A DNA stretch of 64,000 nt, from positions 12,398,930 through 12,462,929 of the forward strand of contig NC_040012.1 in assembly GCF_000972845.2 (NCBI RefSeq). Direction: 5' to 3'. A model generated the notes under the pieces. It saw nothing but the letters and a program-made list of their open reading frames with translations, searched no databases and had not been told where the DNA came from. The position numbers were made by a program, and so were the translations under genes. Source of the stretch: Larimichthys crocea (lineage: Eukaryota > Chordata > Actinopteri > Sciaenidae). Positions 29,525-61,665 of the stretch are shown in pieces; the first letter of the stretch is position 1; the number at the start of each line of letters is the position of its first letter.

Positions 29525-32500
29525 GTGTGTCAAGCAGGGCAAAGTGAGTTCTCTCATCTGGCCATTGCAGAGTATGTGCACTCAAAGCATAACATGAACC
29601 CTTCAAAGTCAAACTGCATTGTCCGAAGGATGCACCGTGGCAGCTCCTCGACTTTCCCCCCAATATTCTCCTGCATCCCTAATCGTGCCTAACGCTGAGT
29701 ACTTCATCTGCGCAGTTCACTGGCAGCTCATGTACTCAATATCTATGTCATATCTAGCATCCAAGCTGCACAGTGCCCTTATTGAGTAACCGAATAATAA
29801 AAGAGTTTAGATACTGGACTTCCTGTATCAAAGGCCGCTCTGCATGCACAGGCATGCGGACAAAAAGGCCCTCAGTGTGACTGAGGTCTACAGTTGTGGC
29901 AGCTGCGCCTAAGAGTCAGCCAGCGAGTCAGCTGAGACTGGGCCCTATCTCCACTATCTGGGGTAGGACAACCATTCAAAGTCAGCTCAACATGTGTCAG
30001 CACGGCATCCCCCCCACCCCCCACTTCCTCCTCACCAGACGTGCCTGACATTCTAGACGAGCCAGAGTACATTCCTCACATGCTTCCATCGTGTAAGAAA
30101 ACGACGGGAGGAGCAGGCCAGACATGTCACAGGGAAACATCAGCGCCGCTTTTTGTCTTTACGGCCAATGCATATGTGTGTGTTAGACTGAATGAGAATT
30201 AGACCTTTTGTGCAGCCTGCTGCCTGGGTTGTTGAGTGGTATTATTGGCTGTGAGAGGAAAAGGAGGGGGAGCGGGCGGGAGCTCAGGTGATCGCAGTTA
30301 AGCTGCCTCACATGGGATGTGGAGGCGTCGCCCTTGGAGGGGCATCGGGGGGCTACTTTTGCTCACCTTTCAGTGGCTGCTGCTACCGCTTGTTGAGCTC
30401 AGCTGATTGCACAAGCTCGTGTAGGATTCACGTTTGTTTTTTTTTTAATTCTCAAAGCGCACATCCGTCCACATTAGCCCCAGCGTACATGCTCATTCAG
30501 CCTGCCATATGATGCTATCTAAATAAAAAATAAAAAAAGCATTCTACCAGGATTCAAGAGCACGATAGGTCACGAAGCACGTGACCGTGAACGGGGAGCA
30601 CATGTGGCCTTTTTCAGCCTCGTATTGAGTGACCTCTAGTTCAACAGCCTCTCGGGAAACAGGAAGCTAGAGAGTGTTAGTGCCTCTCTCGTCCATGCTT
30701 CAGACCCAACAAACAGTTTATCCTCGACTGTCCCCCCCCCACACATCCATTTTCCTCAGAGGCGACACCAACAGCAGCAGTGGTGGTGGTGGTGGTAGAG
30801 GCAGTGGTGTTGGGAAGAAAAAGGGCTTCCTGAGCTTTGGAGGAGCACGTTAACCCAGCTTGGCAGGCAGTTAGTTAGTGTGACAGTAGCCGCACTGGAT
30901 GCCAATAGGACAGGCACTGTGCAGCATCTCAATGACCAGAATTCACTGGGTCCACAGAGAGGGTTTATGGTCCTCTCTCAGCCATACTGCTCCCACCCCT
31001 ACTCTCCATCCAACCACAAAGGCATTCAGCCTTTTCATTAGGATGATAATGGGGCAAAAGCCGGAAAAGGGCCCCATGTCTGAGCACCATAAGTTGTGGT
31101 GATGGCTTTGTGGCGATGTCATGCGTGTCCATGGGAGCACAGTGTCCTGCTACGGTCCAACAAAGACAGTCCAGGACAGAAGAAACAAACAAGGAAAAAA
31201 AAAAAAACAGACCTGAAAATTTAAATAAATCCCTGAGGGCAAACCAGCAGCCTTTGGACCATGACCACCACCACCACACAGTTAAACTTGAACGTTGTTA
31301 ACCATCGCAGGAAAACACGCATAAGCTGGACTTTTAATAATAACCCTGTGAATTACTGCTGCGGTTATCAGTCGTGAGGTTGTCGTGCTGCACTCACCTT
31401 GCCTGACAGCATTCGCAATGTGTGACAGTGTCAGGAATGTGCAGGCCTGTGATTATCAGTCAAAACATTCGATCCGACAGATCAGCTGAACTGTTGTTTT
31501 GCCTCATTGCAAAGTCGTGATGTACACCTGCATGAATGCACCTGCCTCAGTTTGTGACACAGGTTGACAACCTGTTACAAATACCAACAGCACTCAGCAG
31601 CTCTGCAGGATGTACAGTTCGAATATGTTGCCTGACACAGGACAAGGCCTCGACTAAGTGCCAGAATGAGGAGAAACTTCATCGTGACGGAATGAGATCA
31701 TATCTGAACGTAGCATTTGACTTACCTGCGTAGAAACGTAACAAGGAGCCAATCTCTGTGTTAAGCCCTTCCTCTTGAACTCTCCATGGGTCCTTAAATC
31801 CAAGCTTAAAGAGAAAGTCATTCTGGATCTGCAGAGGCCTCTCATCCGGGCTCAGCCTCCTGACAGCCTCGCCATGCAGCTGAACATACAGCGTGGGGCT
31901 GGAATCACAAGAATCACCATTGTGATCTGTTGTCTGTGTTGATTTTAGAGCACTTTGGCCACAGTCCGGATCTTGGATGTCAGGTGTATTACCTGTAGAA
32001 CAGGCTCTCGACAATGAGCCGGCACTACTGCTGGATGGCAAGCTGCCCAGACTGTGTGGGTTGAGTCTGCTCTCTGGCCCCATATTGTTTGCCATGTTGT
32101 TTAAATGTTCCATGTTGCACTGCTTGTAGTTGGCAGTGATACCATTGGTGTGATGTTGGGAGATGGGGTCCATGCTCGCACTCGACGCAGGGCAGTCAAG
32201 CTCCAGTTCGTCCGAGGAGCTGCCGTACATGTCGTGGCCCTCTGTGGCGCTATCAAACGAGGGGCTGAGGATGGATGCCTCTGTGCCCAGAACCATATCA
32301 TCACTGAGGGAGTCCCTGTGCTCGCTGAGCCGGGCCCCGGAGCTCAGGTCATCAAATGCACTGCTCTCCACATCCGAGCCTGAATTTAATCCATAGCTGT
32401 CCACGCCGTTCCTGTGCTCCGAGTCGTCGTCATTGGGGGTATCCATGTTAGAGTTAGAATTTAAATCTGACAGCGAGCAGGCTATGTTGTCTTGCGACTC

Positions 32501-33367
32501 TGATTCTGGGGTGAAAAGTTTGTCATCGACGTCCTGTTGCTTTTGCCTCTCATCCGCATCCTCCATGAGCAGCAGCCTCAACCTGTCACTCGGATGGCCC
32601 CTTAATTCTGTGGATTCCAGGGGAGTCAGGTGGCTGCATTTCATACTCGAGTCTTCAATCACCTTGCACGGGTTATCACTATATTCATACTTCACGCTGC
32701 AGTTGCCATTTTGGTCAGTCTTGGGGTTATCTTTACAAAAAATGCGCATGACGGAGCTCGACTTACTGCAGAGTTTACTCAGACGAAGCGCCACCTCGCC
32801 GGCTGTGGTGTCCATAGTGCAAAGGACCGGTCTTGGATATGAGGGCGTCAGTCTGTCGTGGACATGTATGGAGCCCCGGTGGAGATCTGCTCTCACCCAC
32901 TCGCGATCCACGGGTTGCAACTGCATGTTCTGCCGGTGCTTCATGAGAGTCTTCCTATCCAGACTCCGGGTATGTAAAGACGCAGAGGACAGGGCCGAGT
33001 TCATCTTGGCGCCGCAGGCGGCGGTGACAGCTGAGGTGGCGGCGGTGGTGGTGGTGGTGCTGGCTGCAGCTGCGGCGGAGAGGTTCCTCTTCAAGCGCCT
33101 CCGTCTCAGCAGGAGAGAGCTGGAGTTGCTGGATGAGCCCCGGCCATTAGACGCCACGGTTCGGTTTGACGCACTAGATCCCGTGGTAGAGGCGGAATGA
33201 GAGAGGCTGGTCCCGTTCTTTGCCTCTAAGCGGGAGGGTGCCAAATGTCCACCGCCATCATCCGCCGGAGTCCCCCGAGCGACAGACAGTCCACTGGGCT
33301 TCTTCATTAACTTGGTTGCGCCTCCATCCGACGCGCCATCCTCAGCTACAGCCTGCACACTTTCCAT
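1..33367 (-). CDS. phlpp1: PHLPP1, 5' six exons (partial at left edge)
   Basis: PH domain and leucine-rich repeat protein phosphatase 1. The family dephosphorylates the hydrophobic motif of AKT and PKC kinases. Joined minus-strand exons are 31726-33367, 7228-7424, 6007-6132, 5024-5172, 1537-1683 and 1-105 (cut). Every junction has GT-AG ends and keeps frame, giving about 788 residues. Residues 85-97 contain [14 protein letters not shown], matching the PHLPP1-specific N-terminal region. Residues ~495-547 form the Ras-association-like segment with LYVQLHGE and [13 protein letters not shown]. Exons 2-3 encode the PH domain ([19 protein letters not shown]). Exon 4 opens the LRR array ([20 protein letters not shown]). 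The long N-terminus argues for PHLPP1 over PHLPP2. The remaining LRRs, PP2C domain and C-terminus lie outside the window. The ATG at 33367 was chosen because it opens the continuous frame, with G at +4. Confidence 0.95.
106..1536 (-). other. phlpp1: PHLPP1 intron 5
   Basis: No exon or RNA gene is seen on either strand. A 95-codon open frame at 662-949 has no recognisable domain and looks like chance. A CTCF-core-like match lies at 275-288. Confidence 0.85.
275..288 (+). promoter_or_regulatory. CTCF-core-like motif in PHLPP1 intron 5
   Basis: CCAGCAGATGGCAG matches the CTCF core consensus CCASYAGRKGGCRS at every position. Single motif matches of this length also arise by chance or ride on repeats, so occupancy is unproven. 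Confidence 0.4.
1537..1683 (-). CDS. phlpp1: PHLPP1 exon 5: leucine-rich repeats
   Basis: This 147-nt exon encodes [19 protein letters not shown], then [19 protein letters not shown] and [11 protein letters not shown]. The acceptor is cgttttcag|ATTTTC. The donor is GCCAA|gtaagtg, splitting an Asn codon completed in exon 6. A CTTCT-type pyrimidine microsatellite lies immediately upstream of the acceptor. Confidence 0.94.
1693..1783. repeat. (AAGAG)n microsatellite
   Basis: About 90 bp of AAGAG units, with two slightly impure units at the left end. On the gene strand this is a CTTCT pyrimidine tract ending about 10 nt before the exon 5 acceptor. Confidence 0.95.
1931..1973. repeat. (CAGA)n microsatellite
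   Basis: About eleven tandem CAGA tetranucleotides, intronic. Confidence 0.95.
5024..5172 (-). CDS. phlpp1: PHLPP1 exon 4: start of the leucine-rich repeats
   Basis: This 149-nt exon encodes [19 protein letters not shown] followed by [19 protein letters not shown], the first LRRs. The acceptor is ctccatctag|ATGGTG and the donor CTGCAGAG|gtacaa, leaving phase 2. From memory, the loop after HNFL is several residues shorter than in human PHLPP1. That difference should be checked by alignment. Confidence 0.93.
5173..6006 (-). other. phlpp1: PHLPP1 intron 3
   Basis: 834 bp. I see no exon, RNA gene or recognisable repeat beyond short CA-rich sequence near 5980-6003. Confidence 0.85.
6007..6132 (-). 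CDS. phlpp1: PHLPP1 exon 3: PH domain, second half
   Basis: This is a 126-nt, in-phase exon encoding 42 residues: [29 protein letters not shown], then [12 protein letters not shown]. The last stretch is the C-terminal helix of the PH fold with its conserved tryptophan. The acceptor is ttctgcag|GTGGAG and the donor GCCAAG|gtattg. Confidence 0.94.
6133..7227 (-). other. phlpp1: PHLPP1 intron 2
   Basis: 1.1 kb lying between the two PH-domain exons. It has short TG/CA tracts (for example 6421-6436) and no other supported feature. Confidence 0.85.
7228..7424 (-). CDS. phlpp1: PHLPP1 exon 2: PH domain, first half
   Basis: The acceptor is ttgttccag|GGAAG and the donor GGAAAG|gtatgt. The 197-nt exon encodes residues 548-613, including [36 protein letters not shown] and [12 protein letters not shown]. 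These are nearly identical to the mammalian PHLPP1 PH domain as I recall it. It enters in phase 1 and leaves in phase 0. Confidence 0.95.
7955..8167 (-). repeat. Teleost interspersed repeat relic, copy 1
   Basis: The minus strand reads ...ATCAACAACTATTGGATGG followed by ATTGTCACGAAATGTTG. I recognise this phrase as part of a widespread fish repeat ('ctattggatggattg.catgaaat'). A second diverged copy is near 14530. Boundaries are approximate. Confidence 0.55.
10922..11060. repeat. Palindromic MITE-like element
   Basis: Perfect 16-bp inverted repeats, CTTATTTGGAAGTGAA at 10922-10937 and its complement at 11045-11060, flank about 107 bp. Weaker complementarity (CTCACT) continues outside the arms. 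This looks like a small nonautonomous DNA transposon or a fold-back repeat. No convincing target-site duplication was found. Confidence 0.55.
12372..12402. repeat. (GT)n microsatellite
   Basis: About 15 uninterrupted GT units in PHLPP1 intron 1. Confidence 0.95.
14530..14665 (+). repeat. Teleost interspersed repeat relic, copy 2
   Basis: CTGAAATATTATTGGATGGG followed by TCGCCCTGAAAT resembles copy 1 at 7955-8167 but on the opposite strand and more diverged. Boundaries are approximate. Confidence 0.4.
18614..18646. repeat. (CA)n microsatellite
   Basis: CA tract with one A interruption in PHLPP1 intron 1. Confidence 0.9.
20591..20619. repeat. (GT)n microsatellite
   Basis: About 14 uninterrupted GT units in PHLPP1 intron 1. 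Confidence 0.95.
22281..22301. promoter_or_regulatory. Possible POU/homeodomain palindrome
   Basis: CATAATGCATTATG is a 14-bp perfect palindrome, followed by CATGATG. It contains overlapping ATGCAT and TAAT cores like those bound by POU and homeodomain factors. More TAAT-type cores lie within 120 bp (GGAATTATTAGG, CTAATCC). Enhancer function is inferred from motif density only. Confidence 0.25.
23880..24214. mobile_element. Tigger-type nonautonomous MITE (335 bp)
   Basis: The left terminus CAGTGGTCCCTCGTTTATCG and the right terminus ATAGCGAGGGACGACTG are imperfect inverted repeats. TA dinucleotides flank both ends (23878-23879, 24215-24216), as expected for Tc1/mariner-Tigger insertion. The interior has no transposase. 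It carries two tandem copies of a ~40-bp unit beginning CTCCCTTAG (around 24040-24118). It is inserted in PHLPP1 intron 1. Confidence 0.85.
24486..24770 (+). repeat. Dispersed fish repeat, copy A
   Basis: The segment with CTGAGGGAAATATTTGACTC, ATGTTCACCAGCTAGGTGCT and nearby sequence is matched in the same order by copy B near 56345-56460 (GAGGGAAACATCTAGCTCTT, ATGTTCACCAGCTAACTTCT). Two dispersed similar segments indicate an old interspersed repeat. The class is unknown and the ends approximate. Confidence 0.6.
24906..24972. other. 67-nt imperfect hairpin (precursor-miRNA-like size)
   Basis: The arms 24906-24937 and 24944-24972 pair in blocks of 7, 11 and 10 bp. A 2x1 internal loop and a 2-nt bulge separate the blocks, and the apical loop is 6 nt. 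The outermost block is TACCAAA/TTTGGTA and the innermost CGGTCTAATG/CATTAGACCG. It could be a pre-miRNA or the remains of a small palindromic MITE. The small loop favours the MITE reading. Confidence 0.5.
26619..26649. repeat. (TA)n microsatellite
   Basis: About 15 AT units in PHLPP1 intron 1. Confidence 0.95.
29486..29522. repeat. (GT)n microsatellite
   Basis: About 17 GT units in PHLPP1 intron 1. Confidence 0.95.
31726..33367 (-). CDS. phlpp1: PHLPP1 exon 1: N-terminal extension and start of RA-like domain
   Basis: This exon encodes residues 1-547. The order is a Ser/Gly-rich start, the basic [13 protein letters not shown] block, an Ala/Thr run (residues ~98-120), and a conserved block with [21 protein letters not shown] and [18 protein letters not shown] (residues ~135-210). 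An acidic, Ser-rich, probably disordered linker follows (~215-490), then the RA-like segment ending RFYAG. The donor is CGCAG|gtaagt, a perfect consensus, and leaves phase 1. The linker contains many Ser-Asp/Glu runs typical of phosphorylation-prone disorder. This is inferred from composition only. Confidence 0.93.
33010..33075. repeat. phlpp1: GCC/ACC trinucleotide tract in PHLPP1 exon 1
   Basis: A coding triplet tract on the minus strand encodes the Ala/Thr-rich run [16 protein letters not shown] (about residues 98-113). Human PHLPP1 has an Ala/Ser-rich run at the equivalent place after RLKRNLS. The composition is therefore conserved while the exact repeat is lineage-specific. Confidence 0.8.
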
Positions 33368-34150
33368 CTGTGCCAATGAAAAGTCCCCGTCGCTAAATAA
33401 ATAACGGTGCGCACTTGGTTACACCTACAAGATCTACATTTAAAAGCCTGAATACGTGCGCGCCGTGGTAAATGTCCGCCGACTGAGCGGTGCTGTTGAC
33501 TTAATCCACGGGTAGTCATTCACTTCTCGCCGTCCTTTCCCTGTCGGAGTCTCCTCCGCTGCTCCAGAAAAAACATTTCACCGATTGAATCCGCTGGAAA
33601 GGAGGCAGGGCGCACGGAGACGGAGACGGAGCTCAGGGCGGAGACGTGACTGTGCGTCCCCATTTAGATTAAAATACATCGCTGGAATATGAAATGAACG
33701 TCGGCCGACCTCCTACGCAAATACTTACTGATATATATTCATGAGGAGGACACAAGATGGGGTCGCCAACAACAACGCAGTGGATTGTGGGAGGTGTATT
33801 GCGCAGGACGGGGTCGTTCAGTCGCAGCCTGTCCGGTCAGGAAATACATTTCCCATGACGCTTTTCGTCGGTGTCAGTCAAGTGAGGCGGTGAACAGATG
33901 AGAGGCGTAAACATAGCTCCTATAAAATGTTTGGTGCGCGGCGGGCAGAGGTGCCGTCCTCTTATCTGCTGCGCGGTTATCTCCACGGGCTTACGTGCAC
34001 GCGCGCATTGAAGACAACCACTCACTACTTGTGCGGCGCGCGCGCGCCCGGTGGAGTTTAACCGCACACGCGGGCGAAACTTGTCAACTGTTGAATCTCG
34101 AGAGCAAACTTCATCATGTGTCAGTGTTGCGTTCATGAACACACACACAC
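33368..34150 (-). promoter_or_regulatory. phlpp1: PHLPP1 CpG-rich promoter and 5'UTR
   Basis: CpG density rises sharply upstream of the PHLPP1 start relative to the AT-rich surroundings. It includes a GC-box-like GGGCGG (near 33636) and a CG-alternating run near 34036-34048. No TATA element is seen at a convincing position on the gene strand. A dispersed-start CpG-island promoter is therefore the likely class. The transcription start cannot be placed from sequence. Confidence 0.6.
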
Positions 34151-34330
34151 ACGCTCCTTCTATTAAAAGTCCAGCTTCGATGTTTTGGTGCGTTTATTTT
34201 TTTTAAAGACTACTGGCGGATTACGCGAATAACTTGAGAACCATCTCATCAGGACGCCATTTCACAAGGCCATACCAAACCATACAAGCCCCGGCTCTTG
34301 TCTGCAGGCTCTTATTTTATTGTATGTCTC

Positions 34331-34342
34331 GCCATCTAGTGG
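34331..34342 (-). promoter_or_regulatory. CTCF-core-like motif between the two genes
   Basis: The minus strand reads CCACTAGATGGC, matching CCASYAGRKGGC exactly. It lies between the PHLPP1 CpG promoter and the 3' end of the PHACTR1-like gene, a plausible boundary position. Motif match only. Confidence 0.4.
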
Positions 34343-34837
34343 AGCAAACCGCAAGGTTTGACCCAAACTCTATTATTTTATTTTTTTTAATGCTGAGGAC
34401 ACCGCCACCATGAGAAAGAGGAAGCCCAGTGGTTTCACTTCTTTTATAGGTCACCCGTTTATTCTAGACTTGTTCATTCCACATCGGTTTAGACTGTGCC
34501 GCACATGCAGATACAGTTTTATTGTCCAATTTCACGACATACTGTAAGTTAAGACATGACTTTTGTGACTACCAGTAATGTAACTAAGTACTGTACTTGA
34601 GTAGTATCATCCCAGAGGCAAACATTGTACTGTACACCACTGCATCTGACAGTTTTAGGTTGTTTTTTTGTTAGTTTGTTTTGTTTAGCTACTAGTTATG
34701 TTTCAAATTACAACTTTCCATATCAAAAAAGTGTAATAGTAAAACGCAATAAGACAGGGACCATTTTCTATGCAGCACTTTTACTTGAAGCTAAAATGTA
34801 TTATTAAAGTTTCCTGTTTTTTTTTTTTTTATTATTT

Positions 34838-35134
34838 AAAGGATCGCTGTGTAGTGGTATCTAGTGGTGTAGTTGCTGATTGCAACTCCCTCATTTCATC
34901 CTCTCCAGCCTACCATGCAGGAGAAACTACAGTATGAAGGCCACTGAATGTGCAAAAGGAGCGAGTGGTTAGTTCTGAGCTACTGTAGAAACACGGCAGT
35001 TTAATGTGGTGGTAAGATTAAACATAACAATTCTTATTTTCAGGTGATTATTCACTAATGAAAACATAGTTCTGCATATTATATTCCATTTCTGCTATAT
35101 TCTGTAAATAGATCTCCCTACACACTGGACCTTT
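34838..35134. mobile_element. Teleost MITE-like repeat (297 bp) in intergenic spacer
   Basis: The ends AAAGGATCGCTGTGTAG and CTACACACTGGACCTTT are imperfect inverted repeats (13 of 17 positions). The interior phrases (GGTATCTAGTGGTGTAG, AATTCTTATTTTCAGGTG, ATATTCCATTTCTGCTATAT) are ones I recognise from a very common percomorph interspersed repeat. No coding capacity. The target-site duplication is not clear. Confidence 0.65.
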
Positions 35135-35344
35135 GAGTAAAGGATCTGAATATTCTCCATCACTGGTGGCTGCTAATGTAGTGCAAAATGTTGCAACAGT
35201 TTAAGAAAAAACAAACACACCCATCCAAAATAGAAAAACTTATGAAGAATATCAAATATAGTCAAATTTATATGATTAAAAAGTGTCCAAGGACACATTG
35301 CCAGCCCTGTCAGTCCACGCTTGTTCACCAACTTAAATAAACTT

Positions 35345-38300
35345 CAATTTGAAACCCAGATCAGCAAAACTTTATTATTGTGACACAGTGATGTTTTAAT
35401 TAGTGAAAGGCCTTCAGAAAATAAGTAGAACTATTGTCCAGTTTTTACTTTACAGCTCCCATTATGGAAACTGCTTTGAGGGTAACAAGAAAAAAAAGAA
35501 AAAGAAAAAAAAGAAAAAGGGATTCATAACAAAGTTTATGGAAACATCAATAGTTAAAGTCTGTCTTTTAACAATACTTTATCCTTTAAGTTAGGACAAT
35601 GGATAGACGTAGCATGTCAAACATCAACTTATTTTTACATTACAGACATCATGCTTAACTGGTTACGTTTTACCATGTAAGGTCTATCTTTTAGTGTTAC
35701 ATTTACATTTTTAGAGTTTTTAAGCATCTAAACAGGTTTTTAATATGTCACTTATTTGCAGTCTGTCAGATCTCCTTTGGTGAAAATGGGACGGCTGTGT
35801 CTTCCAGGCACAATCTTTTACTTGTGTGTATGTGCGTCATAACACAATTCTATGTTATCTGATATTATAATAAAAGATTAATACAGGTCTTACAGGAGAA
35901 TGTAAAATGTGGAATAAAGAACTGAACGTACCTGGCAAGAATTCTGTGAAACAAGCCAGATTGCAAATACCAGATAAAATTGTAATTGTCTGCAATAAAC
36001 TCAACTTAACATTGGCAAAATAATCTATTTTAATAAATGTCATAATAGTGTGAATCATAGGTATGTGCTGATATCACATGAATTGTAGTGGCTTTTTTTT
36101 TTTTTAATCTCAAAAATGAGAATTCAAACAATGTAAATGCATTCAGAAATGGAATTTAATTGGCATGATGTATCCTTTACATGGTATTCTGTATTTCAAA
36201 AATGAAAAAAGGAACACTTCCAAATTTGTTCAGTTGCTTCGCCAACATGTAAAAGGAAACAGATTATTGCTGAATTCATGTTCCTTGATTCCAGCGAAAT
36301 GGAAAAAACCTCATGCTCAGCCCAGTGGCTCAGGTTTGTTTCTTAGAGCTGAAATGAGAACTGGAGCGTATTTGTATAAATTCATTCCTATGTATGCTCT
36401 ATTGTACTGAACCTATGGATGGAAAATTTCAAATAATGGCATGATGCTGGAATCATACAGAAGCTAGTTCTAACAAAAGAAACCCCTCATATTTCAATGT
36501 CTCTGAGACTAGATGACCCAATGAAGTTTATTTTATTTATTTTTTTAAAGAAAAATGTAATGAGACCTGTGTACTGATTCTGAGGAGGAAACCCTATTAT
36601 TTTACACAAAAGCCATAAAGTGCAAAACAATTTTCTATGTTATTGGTTCCCAGGTTATATTGGGCCATCTATCATCACTGAGAGACCTTGAAAATAAGGA
36701 AGAGCACATTTTCCTTTGCAGACAGATGCATTATAGTAGGCGGCCGACAGCCTATCACCTCTACTATTTTTCTTCATCTGACAATCAAGAATTTCATATT
36801 GCAACTTTAAAAGTAATACAGTAAAAAATAATAAAAATATTCTGTGTACATAAAGCTTATGAGCATTGGAATACTGGTGTAGGATCAGTGATCAAGTAAC
36901 AAAACATTTCGTTTGTGAAGTGAAGAAACAAATTGGTCACCGATCAGAAATCTAACAATATTTTACACATGTGGGCCCCTGACCTTAAAATAGTGACCGT
37001 TGTAAAGCCAAACTCTTAACAGTGCAAAGAATTTTAGCAATAAAAATTCCTTTAAAAATCCTGACTCAGTGAATTCATTAAAATCTGTAGTCATATTTCA
37101 AAATTGAGAATGCATCATCATGTTCAATTATAGATTTGAGAAATCAAATCTTGTCCAAATGCGTTGGTAAGCTGTTAAAGATGTTTTTGGTGACTCAGCA
37201 GAGAGAAAAAAAACACAAAAAAAAGCAGAAAAAGTCCTCCTGAATAAAGCCTTGCCAAAGTAAAGTATAAAAGAAAGATAAAACCCTGAAGTGAGGCATA
37301 TTGTAGAAGCTCAGTAAAAAAAATGGTGGGGAGTACACCTGTAGTTTAACCTTTTTCTCTACAAACAACAGATATTGCTTGGTCAAAAGCGTATGAGTAT
37401 AAAAGTAAAGTGTATAATACAATGCATTATGAGCAAAGATCACAGAAAGAGCACACTGCTGCAAACAAAAACAAAAAATCGTCAAAGAACAATGCGGTGA
37501 GCCAGCTCTCAAGCTGGGACATGTAAAAACATGTAAATTAATCACTTATGATCCAAGTGCCTCTATCAAAAAACAAAAGAAAAATATATAAAACAGATAA
37601 TTGTTGCAACAAACTGGAACCAGAATTTATCTGCCAGCTGCAATTTTTACATTTAATTTATAAGAGTGTGACATGAAACTTGGTCAAGCATGATTCTTCT
37701 TTAAATGCAACTTTCCTTTCTCACTATAAACAAAATGTACATTTTGGAGAGAGAGCACAGGCATTTGCCCAAACTCTCAAATTCACAGTTAGCATTTAGA
37801 TGTCAACATTGTCGGTACAGTGAGAATTGCACATACGAGGGAGGAAGAAAAAGTCAGGACTACATAGTAATGACACAGAGGAGACTCTAGGGGGTGCTAT
37901 AGCCTAGGAAAAGCAGAAGAAAAACATATTGCACATGATTTTAACGTTGAACCCCCCCTTCCTCACCTCCTGTGTGTCTTTCTAAACCATTAAGTCCCTG
38001 CAGGTGGAGTTAAGATGGAGCTCCTGATCACAGTCAACCCTGCATCCTTGCATGAGTTGTCCATACGGGCTAGAGGAGTCCGGAGTGACAGCATAATAAA
38101 GAAGAGGGATAAAAACAAGTCCACTGAGACAAGTCCACTGGGTGTTATTGTTGAAACAAGGTACAGTTGCCCTCGGTTAGACGTCGAAAAGTATCAATCA
38201 ATCAATTGCAAACAAAAACCTCTCCCACTGTCAAATCACAGCAGAACTGAGCGCCTGCCTGAGAGCTCAGCGGAGAGGTTTAAGAGACGGTCGAGCAAAT

Positions 38301-38541
38301 TCCATAAGAAGGGTGATGTGAATCAACTGGAGTCATAATGTGCTACTACAGTGGATGGAGTAGTGGGGGTGTCTGCATCTTGGAGCGTAGTACCGACTCA
38401 GTTGTGTGGGTCTTGGAAAAGGCATTTCAGAAGACATGGCCTTATTGTAGAAACGGGCACCATTTTACTGTCCAGCACTTAAGGTTCTCAGTGGAGGAGA
38501 GCGCCAGTTCGGCACTGCTCGAGACAGTGAGTGGTGGTCTA
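35345..38541 (-). other. phactr1: Probable 3'UTR of the PHACTR1-like gene
   Basis: This is AT-rich, repeat-poor sequence following the TAG stop at 38542-38544 on the gene strand. A minus-strand AATAAA lies near 35370 and could end a ~3.2-kb 3'UTR. Other AATAAA/ATTAAA-type hexamers occur earlier (for example near 36528), so the end is a guess. Open frames here carry no motifs. Confidence 0.35.
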
Positions 38542-61093
<22,552 letters not shown>

Positions 61094-61520
61094 TTGGGAC
61101 GCGAAAAAAAACGAGAGCAGCGCCTCGGTGCGCGGTGTTAACGACGGCGTGGATTTTAAATTAAAGGGCCCATCAGTTGAGTCCCACCTGACCTAATGTA
61201 GCAGCCTCCATCGACCAGTCCTCTCCTCTCTGCCGTACGCCCCACACCTTTACCTGAGATCCAGATATGTGCAGCTACTCGGTTGCGCAATGCAAAAAGT
61301 CACTACTGCTGAGAAGAAGAAAAAAAAAACCCCCACTGCTGCCGGATCCAAGTGAGCTAATAATAAAACAGAGGGTGAGTAGTGAATGGCAGTGACTACC
61401 TCTCCCTACCAGAGCTGTAGACTGCAGTCGGTTGTAGCTAATCCACGATTAGTGGTGCTGAGCAGGGAGCGCCTGTGATTGGCTGCACGGTGCGCTCCTC
61501 TAATAGGCCAGTGTGGACGG
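61094..61520 (-). promoter_or_regulatory. phactr1: Promoter region of the PHACTR1-like first exon
   Basis: CpG-rich DNA continues about 250 bp upstream of the ATG. On the gene strand there is a CCAAT box (AGCCAATCAC, complement of 61474-61483), about 390 bp upstream of the ATG. No convincing TATA element is present. The transcription start is not determinable. Confidence 0.5.
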
Positions 61521-61665
61521 AGGAAAAGTTGCTCGTATCATAATAATAGGATTTCAATAACTGTTTTTTAGCAGGTTACATTATATGACAGATCATTTTC
61601 CTTATTTAATTTCCTTAGTCATAGACTGCATTTCATAAGCACAACATTTTCAAAATAAGTGAGAT

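Larger units (their letters stand above)
7425..31725 (-). other. phlpp1: PHLPP1 intron 1 (24.3 kb)
   Basis: This large first intron contains no supported coding exon. Open frames inside it (for example 8208-8930 plus, 22897-23466 minus) translate pyrimidine-rich or simple-repeat sequence and lack motifs. Supported contents are listed separately: two relics of a common fish repeat, a palindromic repeat, a Tigger MITE, a hairpin, several microsatellites and one possible homeodomain/POU element. Large first introns often carry enhancers, but none can be proved here. Confidence 0.8.

Noticed and set aside
32433..33200. 255-codon plus-strand open frame
   Set aside because: Exact antisense of PHLPP1 exon 1, whose GC-rich codons keep the opposite frame open.
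33915..33925. TATAAAA as a TATA box for PHLPP1
   Set aside because: It is on the plus strand, opposite to the gene, and lies over 500 bp from the start codon in CpG-island sequence.
61441..61480. RE1/NRSF silencer near the PHACTR1-like promoter
   Set aside because: Only the GGTGCTGA half matches. The other half-site is absent at any normal spacing.
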